From the NCBI GenBank assembly GCA_964344305.1, contig CAYFMT010000023.1:1-24478 (forward strand): a stretch of 24,478 nucleotides of DNA, given 5' to 3'. A program made the translations under genes and the position numbers. Origin of the DNA: JABMOV01 sp964344305 (GTDB lineage: Bacteria; Fidelibacterota; Marinisomatia; Marinisomatales; JABMOV01). The notes under the pieces are model-generated. The model was not told the origin of the DNA, did no database searches, and saw nothing but the letters and a program-made list of their open reading frames with translations. Below, one piece after another: positions 15,350-23,921 of this stretch (positions are counted from its first letter, which is position 1; each line of letters starts with the position of its first letter).

Positions 15350-16431
15350 CAGGTGTTCTCCGTGTTTTTGGTTTCGATAATCTGCTTGATACGATCCAGG
15401 ATTTCCTGGGGTTGAGGAATGACTCCGCCCATACGTCCATAAAAATATACCGGGATCTGACCATTTACGGCGAGACGCACATCTTCCACCATTTGTCCTG
15501 CATTCATCTCCACGACCATCATGCCCTGGACTTGTTGTGATAATTCCGCGAGGATTTTGCTGGGGAATGGGAAGAGCGTTTTAGGGCGAAGCAAACCAAC
15601 TTTTAATCCTTCCTCCCTGGCCAATTCAACTGTTTTATGCGTCACACGTGACGTGAGTCCATAAGCCACAATGACAAAATCTGCATCCGTTGTTTCTATA
15701 TCTTCGTAGAGCACCTCTTTTTCCATGATAGTGCGATACTTATCCTGAAGCTTATAGTTGATTTTTTCCATTTCTTCCGCCACAAGATGCAAGGTGGTTA
15801 TGACATGATGCTCTCTTGAATCGGGTTTGCCCCGGGTTGCCCAGGATGAGTGATCCACTTTATGCTCTTCCGGATCGTACTCGGGGAAAATGACCGGTTC
15901 CATCATTTGACCAAGGGCACCATCAGCAAGGATAAGGACAGGGGTTCTATATTTGTCAGCCAGATCCATTCCAAGGTAAGCAAAATCAGCCATTTCCTGG
16001 ACGCTGTTTGGCGCAAGAACTATCACCTTATAATCTCCATGACCTCCACCCTTCACTGCCTGGAAATAGTCTCCCTGGGATGGTTGTATAGTACCGAGTC
16101 CCGGACCGCCTCTCACCACGTTTACAAGCAGGCAAGGGAGCTCTCCACAGGCAATATATGAAATACCTTCCTGCATGAGGCTATAGCCTGGGCTGCTGGT
16201 ACTGGTCATGACACGCTCACCGGTTCCGGCCGCACCATAGACCATGTTTATGGCTGCAATTTCACTTTCTGCCTGGATAAAACTTCCACCACGATTTGGA
16301 AGTTCACGAGAGATGTATTCTAATAATTCAGACTGGGGGGTGATTGGATAACCAAAATAACCTTTCAGGCCTGCACGTATGGCGGCCTCAGCAAGGGCTT
16401 CATTGCCCTTCATCAACACTTTGGAATTCAT
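15349..16431 (-). CDS. vorB: 2-oxoacid:ferredoxin oxidoreductase alpha subunit (VorB-like)
   Basis: 360 aa, alpha subunit with the pyrimidine-binding domain. It has KVLMKGNEALAEAAIRAGLK, FGYPITPQSELLEYIS, AESEIAAINMVYGAAGTGERVMTSTSSPG and PCLLVNVVRGGPGLG then QGDYFQAVKGGGHGDYK. This pattern, from recall, matches proteins annotated as 3-methyl-2-oxobutanoate dehydrogenase VorB more closely than KorA, but the two overlap and only phylogeny would separate them. The C-terminal domain (FVIVAYGLTSRVTHKTVELAREEG) is the usual transketolase-like one. The ATG at 16431 has a GAGGA site overlapping the stop of the ferredoxin-like delta gene. The symbol is tentative. Confidence 0.9.
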   Translation of the reverse strand: MNSKVLMKGNEALAEAAIRAGLKGYFGYPITPQSELLEYISRELPNRGGSFIQAESEIAAINMVYGAAGTGERVMTSTSSPGYSLMQEGISYIACGELPCLLVNVVRGGPGLGTIQPSQGDYFQAVKGGGHGDYKVIVLAPNSVQEMADFAYLGMDLADKYRTPVLILADGALGQMMEPVIFPEYDPEEHKVDHSSWATRGKPDSREHHVITTLHLVAEEMEKINYKLQDKYRTIMEKEVLYEDIETTDADFVIVAYGLTSRVTHKTVELAREEGLKVGLLRPKTLFPFPSKILAELSQQVQGMMVVEMNAGQMVEDVRLAVNGQIPVYFYGRMGGVIPQPQEILDRIKQIIETKNTENT

Positions 16432-16438
16432 ATTATCC

Positions 16439-16729
16439 TCAAGAAACCGTTACGGTGATGTTGTCTTTAACATCTGTAATCACCGCAACTTTTTCTTTGA
16501 CTTTTTTTGCTTTGTTTTCTCGATAAACAGTAATGACTGCTTCAGGACAAACAAGTGCACAATTGGTACAGCCGGTACAGACATCCTCAACCAGAAGGGC
16601 GTAGTGATAGCCTTTTCTGTTTAAGCCTTTTGACATCGCCATACCGTCCTGAGGACATTCAACGGTGCAAAGTTCACATCCTTTGCACTTTTCGATGTCT
16701 ATTGATACGTGACCACGCGTTCTTGCCAT
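16439..16729 (-). CDS. 2-oxoacid:ferredoxin oxidoreductase delta subunit, 2[4Fe-4S] ferredoxin-like
   Basis: 96 aa with two classic [4Fe-4S] motifs: CKGCELCTVECP (Cys15, 18, 21, 25) and CTGCTNCALVCP (Cys51, 54, 57, 61). This is the delta subunit that passes electrons from the TPP centre to ferredoxin. It is first in the operon, followed by alpha, beta and gamma, the delta-alpha-beta-gamma order common for Vor/Kor enzymes. AGGGA lies just before the ATG. A basic C-terminal stretch (KAKKVKEKV) follows the clusters. The all-iron-sulfur makeup implies an oxygen-sensitive enzyme. Confidence 0.95.
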   Translation of the reverse strand: MARTRGHVSIDIEKCKGCELCTVECPQDGMAMSKGLNRKGYHYALLVEDVCTGCTNCALVCPEAVITVYRENKAKKVKEKVAVITDVKDNITVTVS

Positions 16730-16757
16730 AATTTCCCTATATTCGGATACTAAAATC

Positions 16758-16791
16758 TTGTATCGAAATTTACAGGTTTTAGGTGATACAA
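16758..16791. promoter_or_regulatory. Inverted repeat upstream of the oxidoreductase operon
   Basis: TTGTATC (16758-16764) and GATACAA (16785-16791) form a perfect 7-bp inverted repeat with a 20-nt gap, 29-62 bp upstream of the operon's first ATG. On the minus strand a TTGGAT...TAAATT pair with an 18-nt gap overlaps it and could be a weak promoter. An operator for a catabolic regulator is plausible but unproven. Confidence 0.3.
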
Positions 16792-16852
16792 TCCAAATGC
16801 TGCAGGGCCTGAATCACCTGATGGAACAGGCTCAGGACAGAGAATGAATTCA

Positions 16853-17446
16853 CTAAATAAATTGACTGAATATTTCCTTTACCTGTCTCTCTAAATGGGC
16901 TTCATCACTGGTATTATTTATAACATAATTTGCCAGGGAAATTTTGTCTTCGTCTGTCCATTGCAATTCCATCCGTTTTAGAATCTGATCACGATTTAGA
17001 TTCCCTCTTGAAATGGCACGACTCAATCGCATTGCAAGTGGTGCTGTCACAACGATGGTGTAATCCAGGTGAGAGTCCAGACCTGACTCATAGATAAGGG
17101 CACCATCCACGACAAATACTTCAATCTGGCCCTCCTCATTCAATCGATCGTATTCCTTATCAATGGCTTCAAAAATATATGGATGAACGACGGCATTCAA
17201 TCTCATCTGATGATCTTCATCCTGGAAGGCAATACGAGCAAGTTTCTGTCTATTTATGGTTTCATCGGCACTCAATATATCAGATCCAAATTCTGCAATT
17301 AATTCATTTTGAACATTGGGATCATCAGCCAGAATCTTCTTGCCAACGGAATCGGCGTCAAAGACATAACACCCCATTTTTTCAACCATATCGCTCACAA
17401 GGCTTTTTCCACTTCCAAGCCCACCGGTTATACCCACTTTTAACAT
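16853..17446 (-). CDS. coaE: Dephospho-CoA kinase
   Basis: 197 aa, the last step of coenzyme A synthesis (phosphorylates the 3'-OH of dephospho-CoA). P-loop GITGGLGSGKS at 5-15, DADSVGKKIL (DAD motif) at about 30, HPYIF, VDGALIYESGLDSHLDYTIVV, and the R-x-x-x-R lid (RLSRAISRGN). Length is typical. Its ATG overlaps the adk stop by one base (TGATG). CoA supply fits a cell that handles acyl-CoA in the next operon, but the pairing may simply reflect operon order. No strong terminator is visible in the 123 bp before the oxidoreductase operon. Confidence 0.96.
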   Translation of the reverse strand: MLKVGITGGLGSGKSLVSDMVEKMGCYVFDADSVGKKILADDPNVQNELIAEFGSDILSADETINRQKLARIAFQDEDHQMRLNAVVHPYIFEAIDKEYDRLNEEGQIEVFVVDGALIYESGLDSHLDYTIVVTAPLAMRLSRAISRGNLNRDQILKRMELQWTDEDKISLANYVINNTSDEAHLERQVKEIFSQFI

Positions 17447-18009
17447 CAGTTCTCCATCACGCCTAAAATACGATTAAATACTTCTTCGATACTGCCAATA
17501 CCATTCACTTCACGCAGGGTTTTTTCCTTACTGTAATGATCCAGAAGGGGAGCGGTATGCTTCCAGTATACCTGCTGACGATCGCGAATCACTTCGGGTG
17601 TATCATCGCTTCGCCCTGAATCTTTACCTCTCAGTACGAGTCTGTTTACCAACTCATCTTCGTCAGCATAAATGCTGATAGCATGGTCCAATTGCAAATC
17701 CAGTTTTTTTAGAATGTCAGATAGTCCTTCTGCCTGGGGAATGGTTCGGGGAAAACCATCCAGTAAAAATCCCCGGGTACAGTCCGGTTCCTGAAGTCGA
17801 TGTTCCATCATATAAAGGAGGATATGATCTGGTACAAGCTCACCTTTATCCATGAAGAGACGTGCTTCCTGCCCAAGGGTTGTGTTTTTTTGGATTTCAT
17901 TTCGCAGGATATCTCCGGTGGACAAATGAATGAGGTTATACTTGTCCTCCAGAAGTTTGGCCTGGGTGCCTTTTCCTGCGCCGGGAGGTCCCATTAATAG
18001 GATACGCAT
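17446..18009 (-). CDS. adk: Adenylate kinase, short-lid form
   Basis: 187 aa from the ATG at 18009. The frame extends to 18132, but homology begins at MRILLMGPPGAGKGTQ and GGAG lies 8 nt before that ATG. The longer reading would overlap the transporter gene. AMP plus ATP to 2 ADP. P-loop GPPGAGKGT at 7-15, STGDILR, GFLLDGFPRT (AMP site) and RLVLRGKDSGRSDDTPEVI. There is no four-cysteine zinc lid, so this is a short-LID adenylate kinase. It follows the nucleoside transporter by 16 bp and is coupled to coaE. Confidence 0.96.
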   Translation of the reverse strand: MRILLMGPPGAGKGTQAKLLEDKYNLIHLSTGDILRNEIQKNTTLGQEARLFMDKGELVPDHILLYMMEHRLQEPDCTRGFLLDGFPRTIPQAEGLSDILKKLDLQLDHAISIYADEDELVNRLVLRGKDSGRSDDTPEVIRDRQQVYWKHTAPLLDHYSKEKTLREVNGIGSIEEVFNRILGVMEN

Positions 18010-18025
18010 GATTGTGTCTCCAGGA

Positions 18026-19240
18026 TTAGATGATGAGCCCCGCAATCGTTGCTGTAAGCCAGGAAGCGATGGCGCCACCGACCATGGCTCTGAGGCCCAG
18101 ACGTGCCAACTCTGAACGGCGATCCGGAGCAATTCCCCCGATCCCGCCTAATTGAATTCCAATGGATGCAAAATTCGCAAAACCACATAGGGCATAACTG
18201 GCAATAATAGCGGTTCTATCTGATAAGAGTTGATTGGTGCGTAAATTACTTAAGTCAGCGTAGGCAATCAATTCTGTTAACACAATTTTTTCACCCATAA
18301 GTGTCCCCAGAATCCTCGCTTCATCCCACGGAGCGCCCATGCACCACGCAAGTGGACTGAATATCCAGCCAAGCAATTGTTCAAGCGATAATCCCACAAG
18401 GCTGAGGATAAAATTGATCATGGCAATAATGGCTACGAACGCCACCAGCATGGCGCCAACATTTGCAGCCAGTTTCAAACCATCCGTGGCGCCCTTGGCC
18501 AGTGCTTCCATGGAATTATCCACGTCAGAGGAAACATTGACGTCAACTTTTCCTGCTGTTTTTGATGCCTCTGTTTCCGGATAGATTATTTTAGCAACAA
18601 CAAGAGCCGCAGGGGCACTCATAATAGACGCTGCCATTAAATGACCAGCTATATTAGGAATATCAGACAGCATTTTAACATAGATGGCCATAACACCACC
18701 AGCTACTGTTGCAAATCCCCCCGTCATAATTGCCATCAATTCAGATTGGGTCATTGTGGAGATAAATGGGCGAATCATTAATGGGGCTTCCGTCTGTCCT
18801 ACAAAAATATTTGCTGAGACGCTCAGGGTTTCAGACCCACTGGTACGGAGTGTCTTCTGCATTCCTCTGGCAATCCACTTTACGATCCATTGCATAATCC
18901 CAAGATGATATAAAATGGCCATTAATGAAGAGAAAAAGATGATGGTGGGCAACACACGAAAAGCAAAATTCATTAGGGGAGGTTCTACAACCCCCATCCC
19001 AAATGATTTGAATAAGAAATCACTTCCTGCATCTGAAAAACTCAGAAGCTTTTTGATAACACGATCTATGATATCGAAAAACGGTTTACCAAAGGGTGTT
19101 TTAAGGATGAGCAGTGCAAAGAAAAGTTGCAATCCCAGGCCATATCCTACGAGACGAAAATCGATGGCTTTGCGATTTAACGAAAGTGCGTAGGCTATAC
19201 CCAATAATGCAACAATTCCCAGTATTCCTGTAAAGTTCAT
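18026..19240 (-). CDS. Concentrative nucleoside transporter (CNT/NupC family)
   Basis: 404 aa inner-membrane protein with about ten hydrophobic segments. CNT signatures: VLPTIIFFSSLMAILYHLG, GQTEAPLMIRPF (about 148-159) and the C-terminal ALCGFANFASIGIQLGGIGG. It imports nucleosides with Na+ or H+. A polar loop (about 226-245, TASKTAGKVDVNVSSDVDN-like) separates the halves. The start ATG overlaps the tdk stop by 4 nt (ATGA at 19237-19240). Its place between tdk and adk, after cdd and udk, matches a salvage operon taking up pyrimidine nucleosides. The specific substrate is inferred from context. Confidence 0.95.
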   Translation of the reverse strand: MNFTGILGIVALLGIAYALSLNRKAIDFRLVGYGLGLQLFFALLILKTPFGKPFFDIIDRVIKKLLSFSDAGSDFLFKSFGMGVVEPPLMNFAFRVLPTIIFFSSLMAILYHLGIMQWIVKWIARGMQKTLRTSGSETLSVSANIFVGQTEAPLMIRPFISTMTQSELMAIMTGGFATVAGGVMAIYVKMLSDIPNIAGHLMAASIMSAPAALVVAKIIYPETEASKTAGKVDVNVSSDVDNSMEALAKGATDGLKLAANVGAMLVAFVAIIAMINFILSLVGLSLEQLLGWIFSPLAWCMGAPWDEARILGTLMGEKIVLTELIAYADLSNLRTNQLLSDRTAIIASYALCGFANFASIGIQLGGIGGIAPDRRSELARLGLRAMVGGAIASWLTATIAGLII

Positions 19241-19803
19241 GAAGCATCTCCCGGTAATTCATGGCAATCCCTGCATCTGGCTTCATATACATCCAATTCA
19301 CCAAGGACGATGCGTGATGTATCGTGACTGGTGCGCTGAGTATAGCTAGCAGGATTCCCACATTGAATACAAATGGCTCTAAATTTATCAAGGTAATCCG
19401 CTTCGCACATGAGTTCTGGCATAGGGCCAAAAGGCTGACCAAGATAATCTGTATCCAGACCGGCAACAATCACTCGTTTTTTCTGTGCAGCCAGCTCTTT
19501 GCAGACAGAGATGATTGAAGTGTCGAAAAACTGTGCTTCATCTATGCCAATGACCTCTGACTTTTCTGCAGCAGCGACGATATCATGTGGATTCTCGATG
19601 AGAAACGAAGGCATTTTCAACTGATTGTGGGACACAATATGTTCTGAGCTATATCTGGTTTCCATTTTTGGTTTAAAGATGGCCACAGTCATCTTTGCAA
19701 TCTGTGCACGACGAAGACGACGGATCAATTCTTCCGTCTTTCCACTGAACATACTGCCACAGATCACTTCGATCCATCCGGCATTCTGTGGGGTGAGGGT
19801 CAT
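19237..19803 (-). CDS. tdk: Thymidine kinase (type II)
   Basis: 188 aa. Phosphorylates thymidine to dTMP. P-loop GSMFSGKT (16-23), IGIDEAQFF with catalytic Glu89, the lasso region AGLDTDYLGQPFGPMPEL, and a structural zinc site from Cys145, Cys148, Cys177 and Cys180 (CIQCG...CRDC). The ATG overlaps the udk stop (ATGA at 19800-19803). The C-terminus is short, typical of bacterial TK1-like enzymes. Works with the neighbouring transporter in thymidine salvage. Confidence 0.97.
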   Translation of the reverse strand: MTLTPQNAGWIEVICGSMFSGKTEELIRRLRRAQIAKMTVAIFKPKMETRYSSEHIVSHNQLKMPSFLIENPHDIVAAAEKSEVIGIDEAQFFDTSIISVCKELAAQKKRVIVAGLDTDYLGQPFGPMPELMCEADYLDKFRAICIQCGNPASYTQRTSHDTSRIVLGELDVYEARCRDCHELPGDAS

Positions 19804-20426
19804 GGTGTATCCTTTAATATGGATTGTATTTTTGTGTACAATAGATCTATGGCCACATCATTGTGACCACCTTCAGGGATAATAACATCCGCGAAATATT
19901 TTGTGGGTTCTACAAATTCTTCATGCATCAACCGAACCGTATGAAGATACTGGTCTATGACGGATTGCAGGGATCGTCCACGTTCCTTCATATCCCTTGT
20001 CAGCCTCCGTATAAACCGTATATCATGGGGCGTATCCACATAGATTTTTATATCCAGTAGATTTCTGAGAGCCGGGTGATGCAACACCAATATTCCCTCA
20101 AATACAATGACATGATGGGGTTCGATTGTAATGGTTTCACCTAAACGTGTGTGAGTTGAAAAATTGTATTGAGGGCATTCTATTGGTTCACCATTCATCA
20201 ACCGTGACATATGATCTACGATCAGATCGAAATCGATGGCATCGGGGTGATCAAAATTTCGGTTCTTTCGTTCGTCTAATTCCAGGTGGATTAAGTCCTT
20301 GTAATAAGCATCCTGTTCAATAACGATGACTTCTCCGGGGTTAAATCCTTCAAACAACCTTCTCGCCACGGATGTTTTCCCAGATCCCGTGCCGCCACTT
20401 ATTCCAATAAGTACCGATTTTCTCAT
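19800..20426 (-). CDS. udk: Uridine kinase
   Basis: 208 aa. Converts uridine and cytidine to UMP and CMP with ATP or GTP. P-loop GISGGTGSGKTS (8-19), YYKDL, NFDHPDAIDFDL, CPQYNFSTHTR, VIVFEGILVLHHPALR and RFIRRLTRDMKERGR. Typical length for udk. The start overlaps the cdd stop by 4 nt, so deamination and phosphorylation of pyrimidine nucleosides are co-translated. Confidence 0.97.
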   Translation of the reverse strand: MRKSVLIGISGGTGSGKTSVARRLFEGFNPGEVIVIEQDAYYKDLIHLELDERKNRNFDHPDAIDFDLIVDHMSRLMNGEPIECPQYNFSTHTRLGETITIEPHHVIVFEGILVLHHPALRNLLDIKIYVDTPHDIRFIRRLTRDMKERGRSLQSVIDQYLHTVRLMHEEFVEPTKYFADVIIPEGGHNDVAIDLLYTKIQSILKDTP

Positions 20427-20806
20427 GACGTTAATTTCGAATCATCAAATGGATGTGGTAGAAGCTCAAGTGAAGTTGTTTCATGAATATGCCCGTTCGC
20501 ATCAGTGGTAAAGATTGGGATATTCCCACATTGTTCCCAGATGACCTGTCGACATGCTCCACAGGGATACCCTCCATTTTCCGTCGCCACAGCCATGGCC
20601 TTGAAGGTTGTAACCCCTTCTGAAATTGCTTTAAAAATAGCCACACGTTCCGCACAACAGGTTAAGCTGAAACTGGATGATTCAATATTACACCCGGTGA
20701 TGATTTTCCGATCTCCTGTTAATAAAGCAGCTCCTACTGTATAATTGGAATAAGGAGCCCTGGCATTTTTCCGCATTTCAATTGCTGATTTTATGAGATT
20801 ATCCAT
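20423..20806 (-). CDS. cdd: Cytidine deaminase
   Basis: 127 aa, homotetramer-type cytidine deaminase. Zinc ligands Cys51, Cys82 and Cys85 in CAERV and PCGACRQ, with catalytic Glu53; APYSNYTVGAAL and GCNIESSSF are the substrate-binding parts. It deaminates cytidine and deoxycytidine. The ATG at 20806 lies 1 nt past the rhomboid stop. First of the nucleoside salvage genes in transcription order. Confidence 0.97.
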   Translation of the reverse strand: MDNLIKSAIEMRKNARAPYSNYTVGAALLTGDRKIITGCNIESSSFSLTCCAERVAIFKAISEGVTTFKAMAVATENGGYPCGACRQVIWEQCGNIPIFTTDANGHIHETTSLELLPHPFDDSKLTS

Positions 20807-20807
20807 T

Positions 20808-21554
20808 TCAAGCCCTGACTAGTTTTATTCGAGTGAACGCGTAGATCAATCCAATTCCTGCCACAAAGCCACCGATGTGGGCAAACCACGCCACACCTCC
20901 GGACGTATTTAACCCGACAGCACCCAACCCGTTTGTTAGCTGCTCCAGGAACCAGAATCCTATTACAACAAATGCGGGAACACGGATCGTTGTGATAATA
21001 ATGAATAAAAATACAAATACATGAACCCTGGCACGTGGATATCGGATCATGTACCCAGCCAGAATACCTGATACAGCACCGCTGGCACCAATCATTGGAA
21101 CAATGGAATGGATATCAACAGCCATCTGGCACAGGCCGGCTGCAATTCCGCTTAACAGGTAAAATGATGCAAATCGCTTGTGTCCAAGGGCACTTTCCAC
21201 ATTATCTCCGAATATCCATAAAAACCACATATTGCCAATAATGTGGGCAATGCCACCGTGCATGAACATGGATGTAAACATGGTGATGAACGGGCTGTGG
21301 GGATTGGCGGTTGCCACCAATTCATCCGCTGCAGCGTAAGATGAAATCTGTTGAGAGAAGGCAAAGACAATTTGATCTGCGGATATATCGGTGGCCATGG
21401 CGGGAATGAGTCCATAAGACAATGTAAACGCAAGATCCGATATATCGCTAAGAGCAAACTGATAAAGAAATACCAGCAGGTTAATGCCTATGATTGAATA
21501 GGTAACATACGGAATTAGGATTTGGGGATTATCATCTTTGTATGGAAAAAACAT
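20808..21554 (-). CDS. Rhomboid-family intramembrane serine protease
   Basis: 248 aa with six or more membrane helices. The catalytic pair is visible: GASGAVSG with Ser158 and AHIGGF with His226. The HGGIAHIIGNMWFLWIFG segment carries Asn108 for the oxyanion hole. It cleaves membrane proteins inside the bilayer; its substrate is unknown. An ~45-residue loop after the first helix (residues 45-88) is rather long. Its ATG shares one base with the stop of the M23 gene (TAATG) and it lies 1 nt ahead of cdd. The coupling to an envelope peptidase on one side and to salvage enzymes on the other suggests a shared transcript rather than a shared task. Confidence 0.95.
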   Translation of the reverse strand: MFFPYKDDNPQILIPYVTYSIIGINLLVFLYQFALSDISDLAFTLSYGLIPAMATDISADQIVFAFSQQISSYAAADELVATANPHSPFITMFTSMFMHGGIAHIIGNMWFLWIFGDNVESALGHKRFASFYLLSGIAAGLCQMAVDIHSIVPMIGASGAVSGILAGYMIRYPRARVHVFVFLFIIITTIRVPAFVVIGFWFLEQLTNGLGAVGLNTSGGVAWFAHIGGFVAGIGLIYAFTRIKLVRA

Positions 21555-23815
21555 TAGTTCACACGAAACCCTATTTTACGTTGAGTCGTGTGTCCCATTC
21601 GATCCTTGAATGAAATAGAGAACGTATGGGGACCGGCTACCAGCGGGGTTACCAGTCGGTATGAAATCTCTTTTTCAACTGGCTGGTATTCAGCAAAAAC
21701 TTTCTCACCGTCGATTAAAAGTTCGATATCTTTTTCCGAAGATGAGACTCCGGACAATGCATCATTTACTTTCACCCGCAATACCTCAACATCCTGGTAG
21801 TGATAATACCCTCCTTCTGCGGGAAATGTGTTAACGATGTATGGCGGTTCGGAATCCTGTATAACTGTGACTGCATCAAGGTAATCCAGAGCGGCAGTTA
21901 TGACTCGCCGGGAGGGATGATTAACAGATGATTGATATGTCCAGTCCTGCTTGTTCTGATCAAAGGTATAGATTCCAAGATGATCCTCCAGGGCATACCT
22001 ATCCTTATATATGATCCCAACCTGTAACGTATCCTTTAGGGAACGGGTGAAAGGCTGTAGCTGATATACATCAGTGATTTGTTTCCCGGTTTTAGGTGAG
22101 ACAAATTCGTCTACCTTTTCAATCCAGAGTGCTGTTGAATCGTAAAGGGTATTGGAGAGTATCCTCATGGAACATTCGGTATCTTTTGAAAGCACAATTG
22201 TGGAGGCCCCCTGAATTGCCAACACTGGCGCCCAGTCAAAGAAAAAAACCTGTTGTTGATCTGATCCATCATTGGATGTTAGAATGCATTTGACTCGCTT
22301 GACACGCTCTACGTCCCCATGATTGAGCATATCCGATAAGAACACATTTGGCTGGACCTGGTGTATGTCAATGGACTCCAGATAAGCTTCATGCTCAAGG
22401 ATAACCTGACAGGTAGCGATCACAGGTTGATCAATTGCTATCTGCACAAACAATCCTTGTCCCACATCCGTGATCTCCATGTTTGCTCTGACATCAAATA
22501 TATTGGATGCTACAGGTTTGGAAATCCAATGTGCGGGTTCAGAAAAGGCTCCCAGCTTGTTGACACCGAACACTTGAAGTGACATTCCAGTCAATTCCCT
22601 GCGAGGCAAAGAAAACCTAACGGTTTTTCCGTCTCTGTGTAATATGGAGGGTGTAAGTCGTTTTTCAATTGTGCCAAATGCCGAGAATGAATGGGCGATG
22701 ATCGAGGAGAAGGGGAAATTCCCTCGGGTGGGACTAGCTGTAAATATTACGTCCTCACCCTGAGTTGTTTCATGCACCAGTTCAAGTTGAGAAACAGGGT
22801 GTTGAAAAATCACCCCTGTAAGTGTAGTGGTGTTTCCTTGATGATCTGAAGCATTTATTGCTACGTCATGATACCCCGGTGTTAAATCAATGAGTCCTGT
22901 GAAGTGTTTCTTTTCAATTGAAATCTCTGGATCAGTGGAATAATAGAAAAATTCATGCATCCGACCTTCATTCAATCTGGAGTAATAGTGATCATATATA
23001 GTATTTACCCCACCTGTCTCACTGTATGGTATGCGTTTGAAATCCATAGAATACACTACAGCATTGTCCACCAATACTCGAACAGTGTTTACCTGATACA
23101 CATTTCCGACACCTTCCCGTTTATCAAATACATGGGCAGCAATACTGAAAGGTCCCGTTACATGGATTGTATCAGACAATTGATAAGAACCATCACGCAG
23201 TCTGTAACTGTCAAATAGTTGTGGGAGTGAACTTCCATTGATGCGGGTTCCACTGGATCTGGGAACAACAGCTAATTTTTTAAAAACGGGGGGAACATGA
23301 TCAGGCATTATTAACCCATGGGTCAAAGGATTGAGCGGTTCATCGTCCATATTCCTCAATTCGAAGTGAACATGTGGCCCAGAGGAAGACCCACTATTGC
23401 CAGAATACCCGATGACTTCACCGCGGGTTACAGGAAACTCAAACTCAGAGAAATACTGATAGGTATAATAACTGTTTTCCCGTTGCTGGTTTACATGCAG
23501 GACAGATTCAAATCTTGGACTGAATTTCTCAAGATGCCCATAGACGGCAATATGTCCGTTTTTGGTTGTGATGTATAAAGCTCTGCCGAATCCATTGAAG
23601 TTGGTCACCATTCGTGAAAGGTATCCATCATCAATGGCAACAACCGGATACCCCGTAACACCATTTGTTTTGATATCCAGACCCATATGAAAATGGGTAT
23701 CCCTGAATTCACCAAAATTCGAAGATAAAAAATTTCCTGCCTCTGTAGGCCACATATAGTTCTGGGCGGACAAAAGGCCGGTGATGAGGGTGGCAATTAT
23801 GGTGGATTTTGACAT
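21554..23815 (-). CDS. M23 (LytM-type) peptidase with C-terminal beta domains
   Basis: 753 aa from the ATG at 23815; a TTG at 23818 is also in frame. A short signal peptide (TIIATLITGLLSA) leads straight into an M23 metallopeptidase domain (about 25-170) with zinc ligands His43, Asp47 (HMGLDI) and His150 (HVHFE), plus YGHL and GNSGSSSGPHVH. All ligands are present, so it is probably an active peptidoglycan endopeptidase rather than an EnvC-type regulator. The remaining ~580 residues are beta-rich with Ig-like modules (VKVNDALSGVSS, PLVAGPHTFSISFKDRMGHTT), an arrangement seen in FCB-group M23 proteins. No Shine-Dalgarno is clear. It is first in the long minus operon running to coaE. Confidence 0.92.
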   Translation of the reverse strand: MSKSTIIATLITGLLSAQNYMWPTEAGNFLSSNFGEFRDTHFHMGLDIKTNGVTGYPVVAIDDGYLSRMVTNFNGFGRALYITTKNGHIAVYGHLEKFSPRFESVLHVNQQRENSYYTYQYFSEFEFPVTRGEVIGYSGNSGSSSGPHVHFELRNMDDEPLNPLTHGLIMPDHVPPVFKKLAVVPRSSGTRINGSSLPQLFDSYRLRDGSYQLSDTIHVTGPFSIAAHVFDKREGVGNVYQVNTVRVLVDNAVVYSMDFKRIPYSETGGVNTIYDHYYSRLNEGRMHEFFYYSTDPEISIEKKHFTGLIDLTPGYHDVAINASDHQGNTTTLTGVIFQHPVSQLELVHETTQGEDVIFTASPTRGNFPFSSIIAHSFSAFGTIEKRLTPSILHRDGKTVRFSLPRRELTGMSLQVFGVNKLGAFSEPAHWISKPVASNIFDVRANMEITDVGQGLFVQIAIDQPVIATCQVILEHEAYLESIDIHQVQPNVFLSDMLNHGDVERVKRVKCILTSNDGSDQQQVFFFDWAPVLAIQGASTIVLSKDTECSMRILSNTLYDSTALWIEKVDEFVSPKTGKQITDVYQLQPFTRSLKDTLQVGIIYKDRYALEDHLGIYTFDQNKQDWTYQSSVNHPSRRVITAALDYLDAVTVIQDSEPPYIVNTFPAEGGYYHYQDVEVLRVKVNDALSGVSSSEKDIELLIDGEKVFAEYQPVEKEISYRLVTPLVAGPHTFSISFKDRMGHTTQRKIGFRVN

Positions 23816-23864
23816 CAATATGAAATAAACAGGGGAGCAATTTATTTTAATTGATTATTCAGGA

Positions 23865-23898
23865 AAAGAAAAACCCCAATGCAGGACATTGGGGTTTT
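23865..23898 (-). terminator. Intrinsic terminator after the PDZ gene
   Basis: A perfect 12-bp stem AAAACCCCAATG / CATTGGGGTTTT (23870-23881 and 23887-23898), with a 5-nt loop. On the minus strand it is followed by TTTTTCTTTT-like sequence, so it ends transcription of the PDZ gene and separates it from the M23 operon. Confidence 0.9.
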
Positions 23899-23921
23899 AC
23901 AATAAAAGGTAGGGGTTGGTA

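Noticed and set aside
16800..16852. Nested CCTGA/TCAGG and CCTG/CAGG inverted repeats after coaE
   Set aside because: Stems are short and no T-run follows on the minus strand, so a terminator call is not supported.
18010..18132. N-terminal extension of adenylate kinase
   Set aside because: The extra 41 codons overlap the transporter gene, show no family similarity, and a ribosome site marks the internal ATG at 18009.
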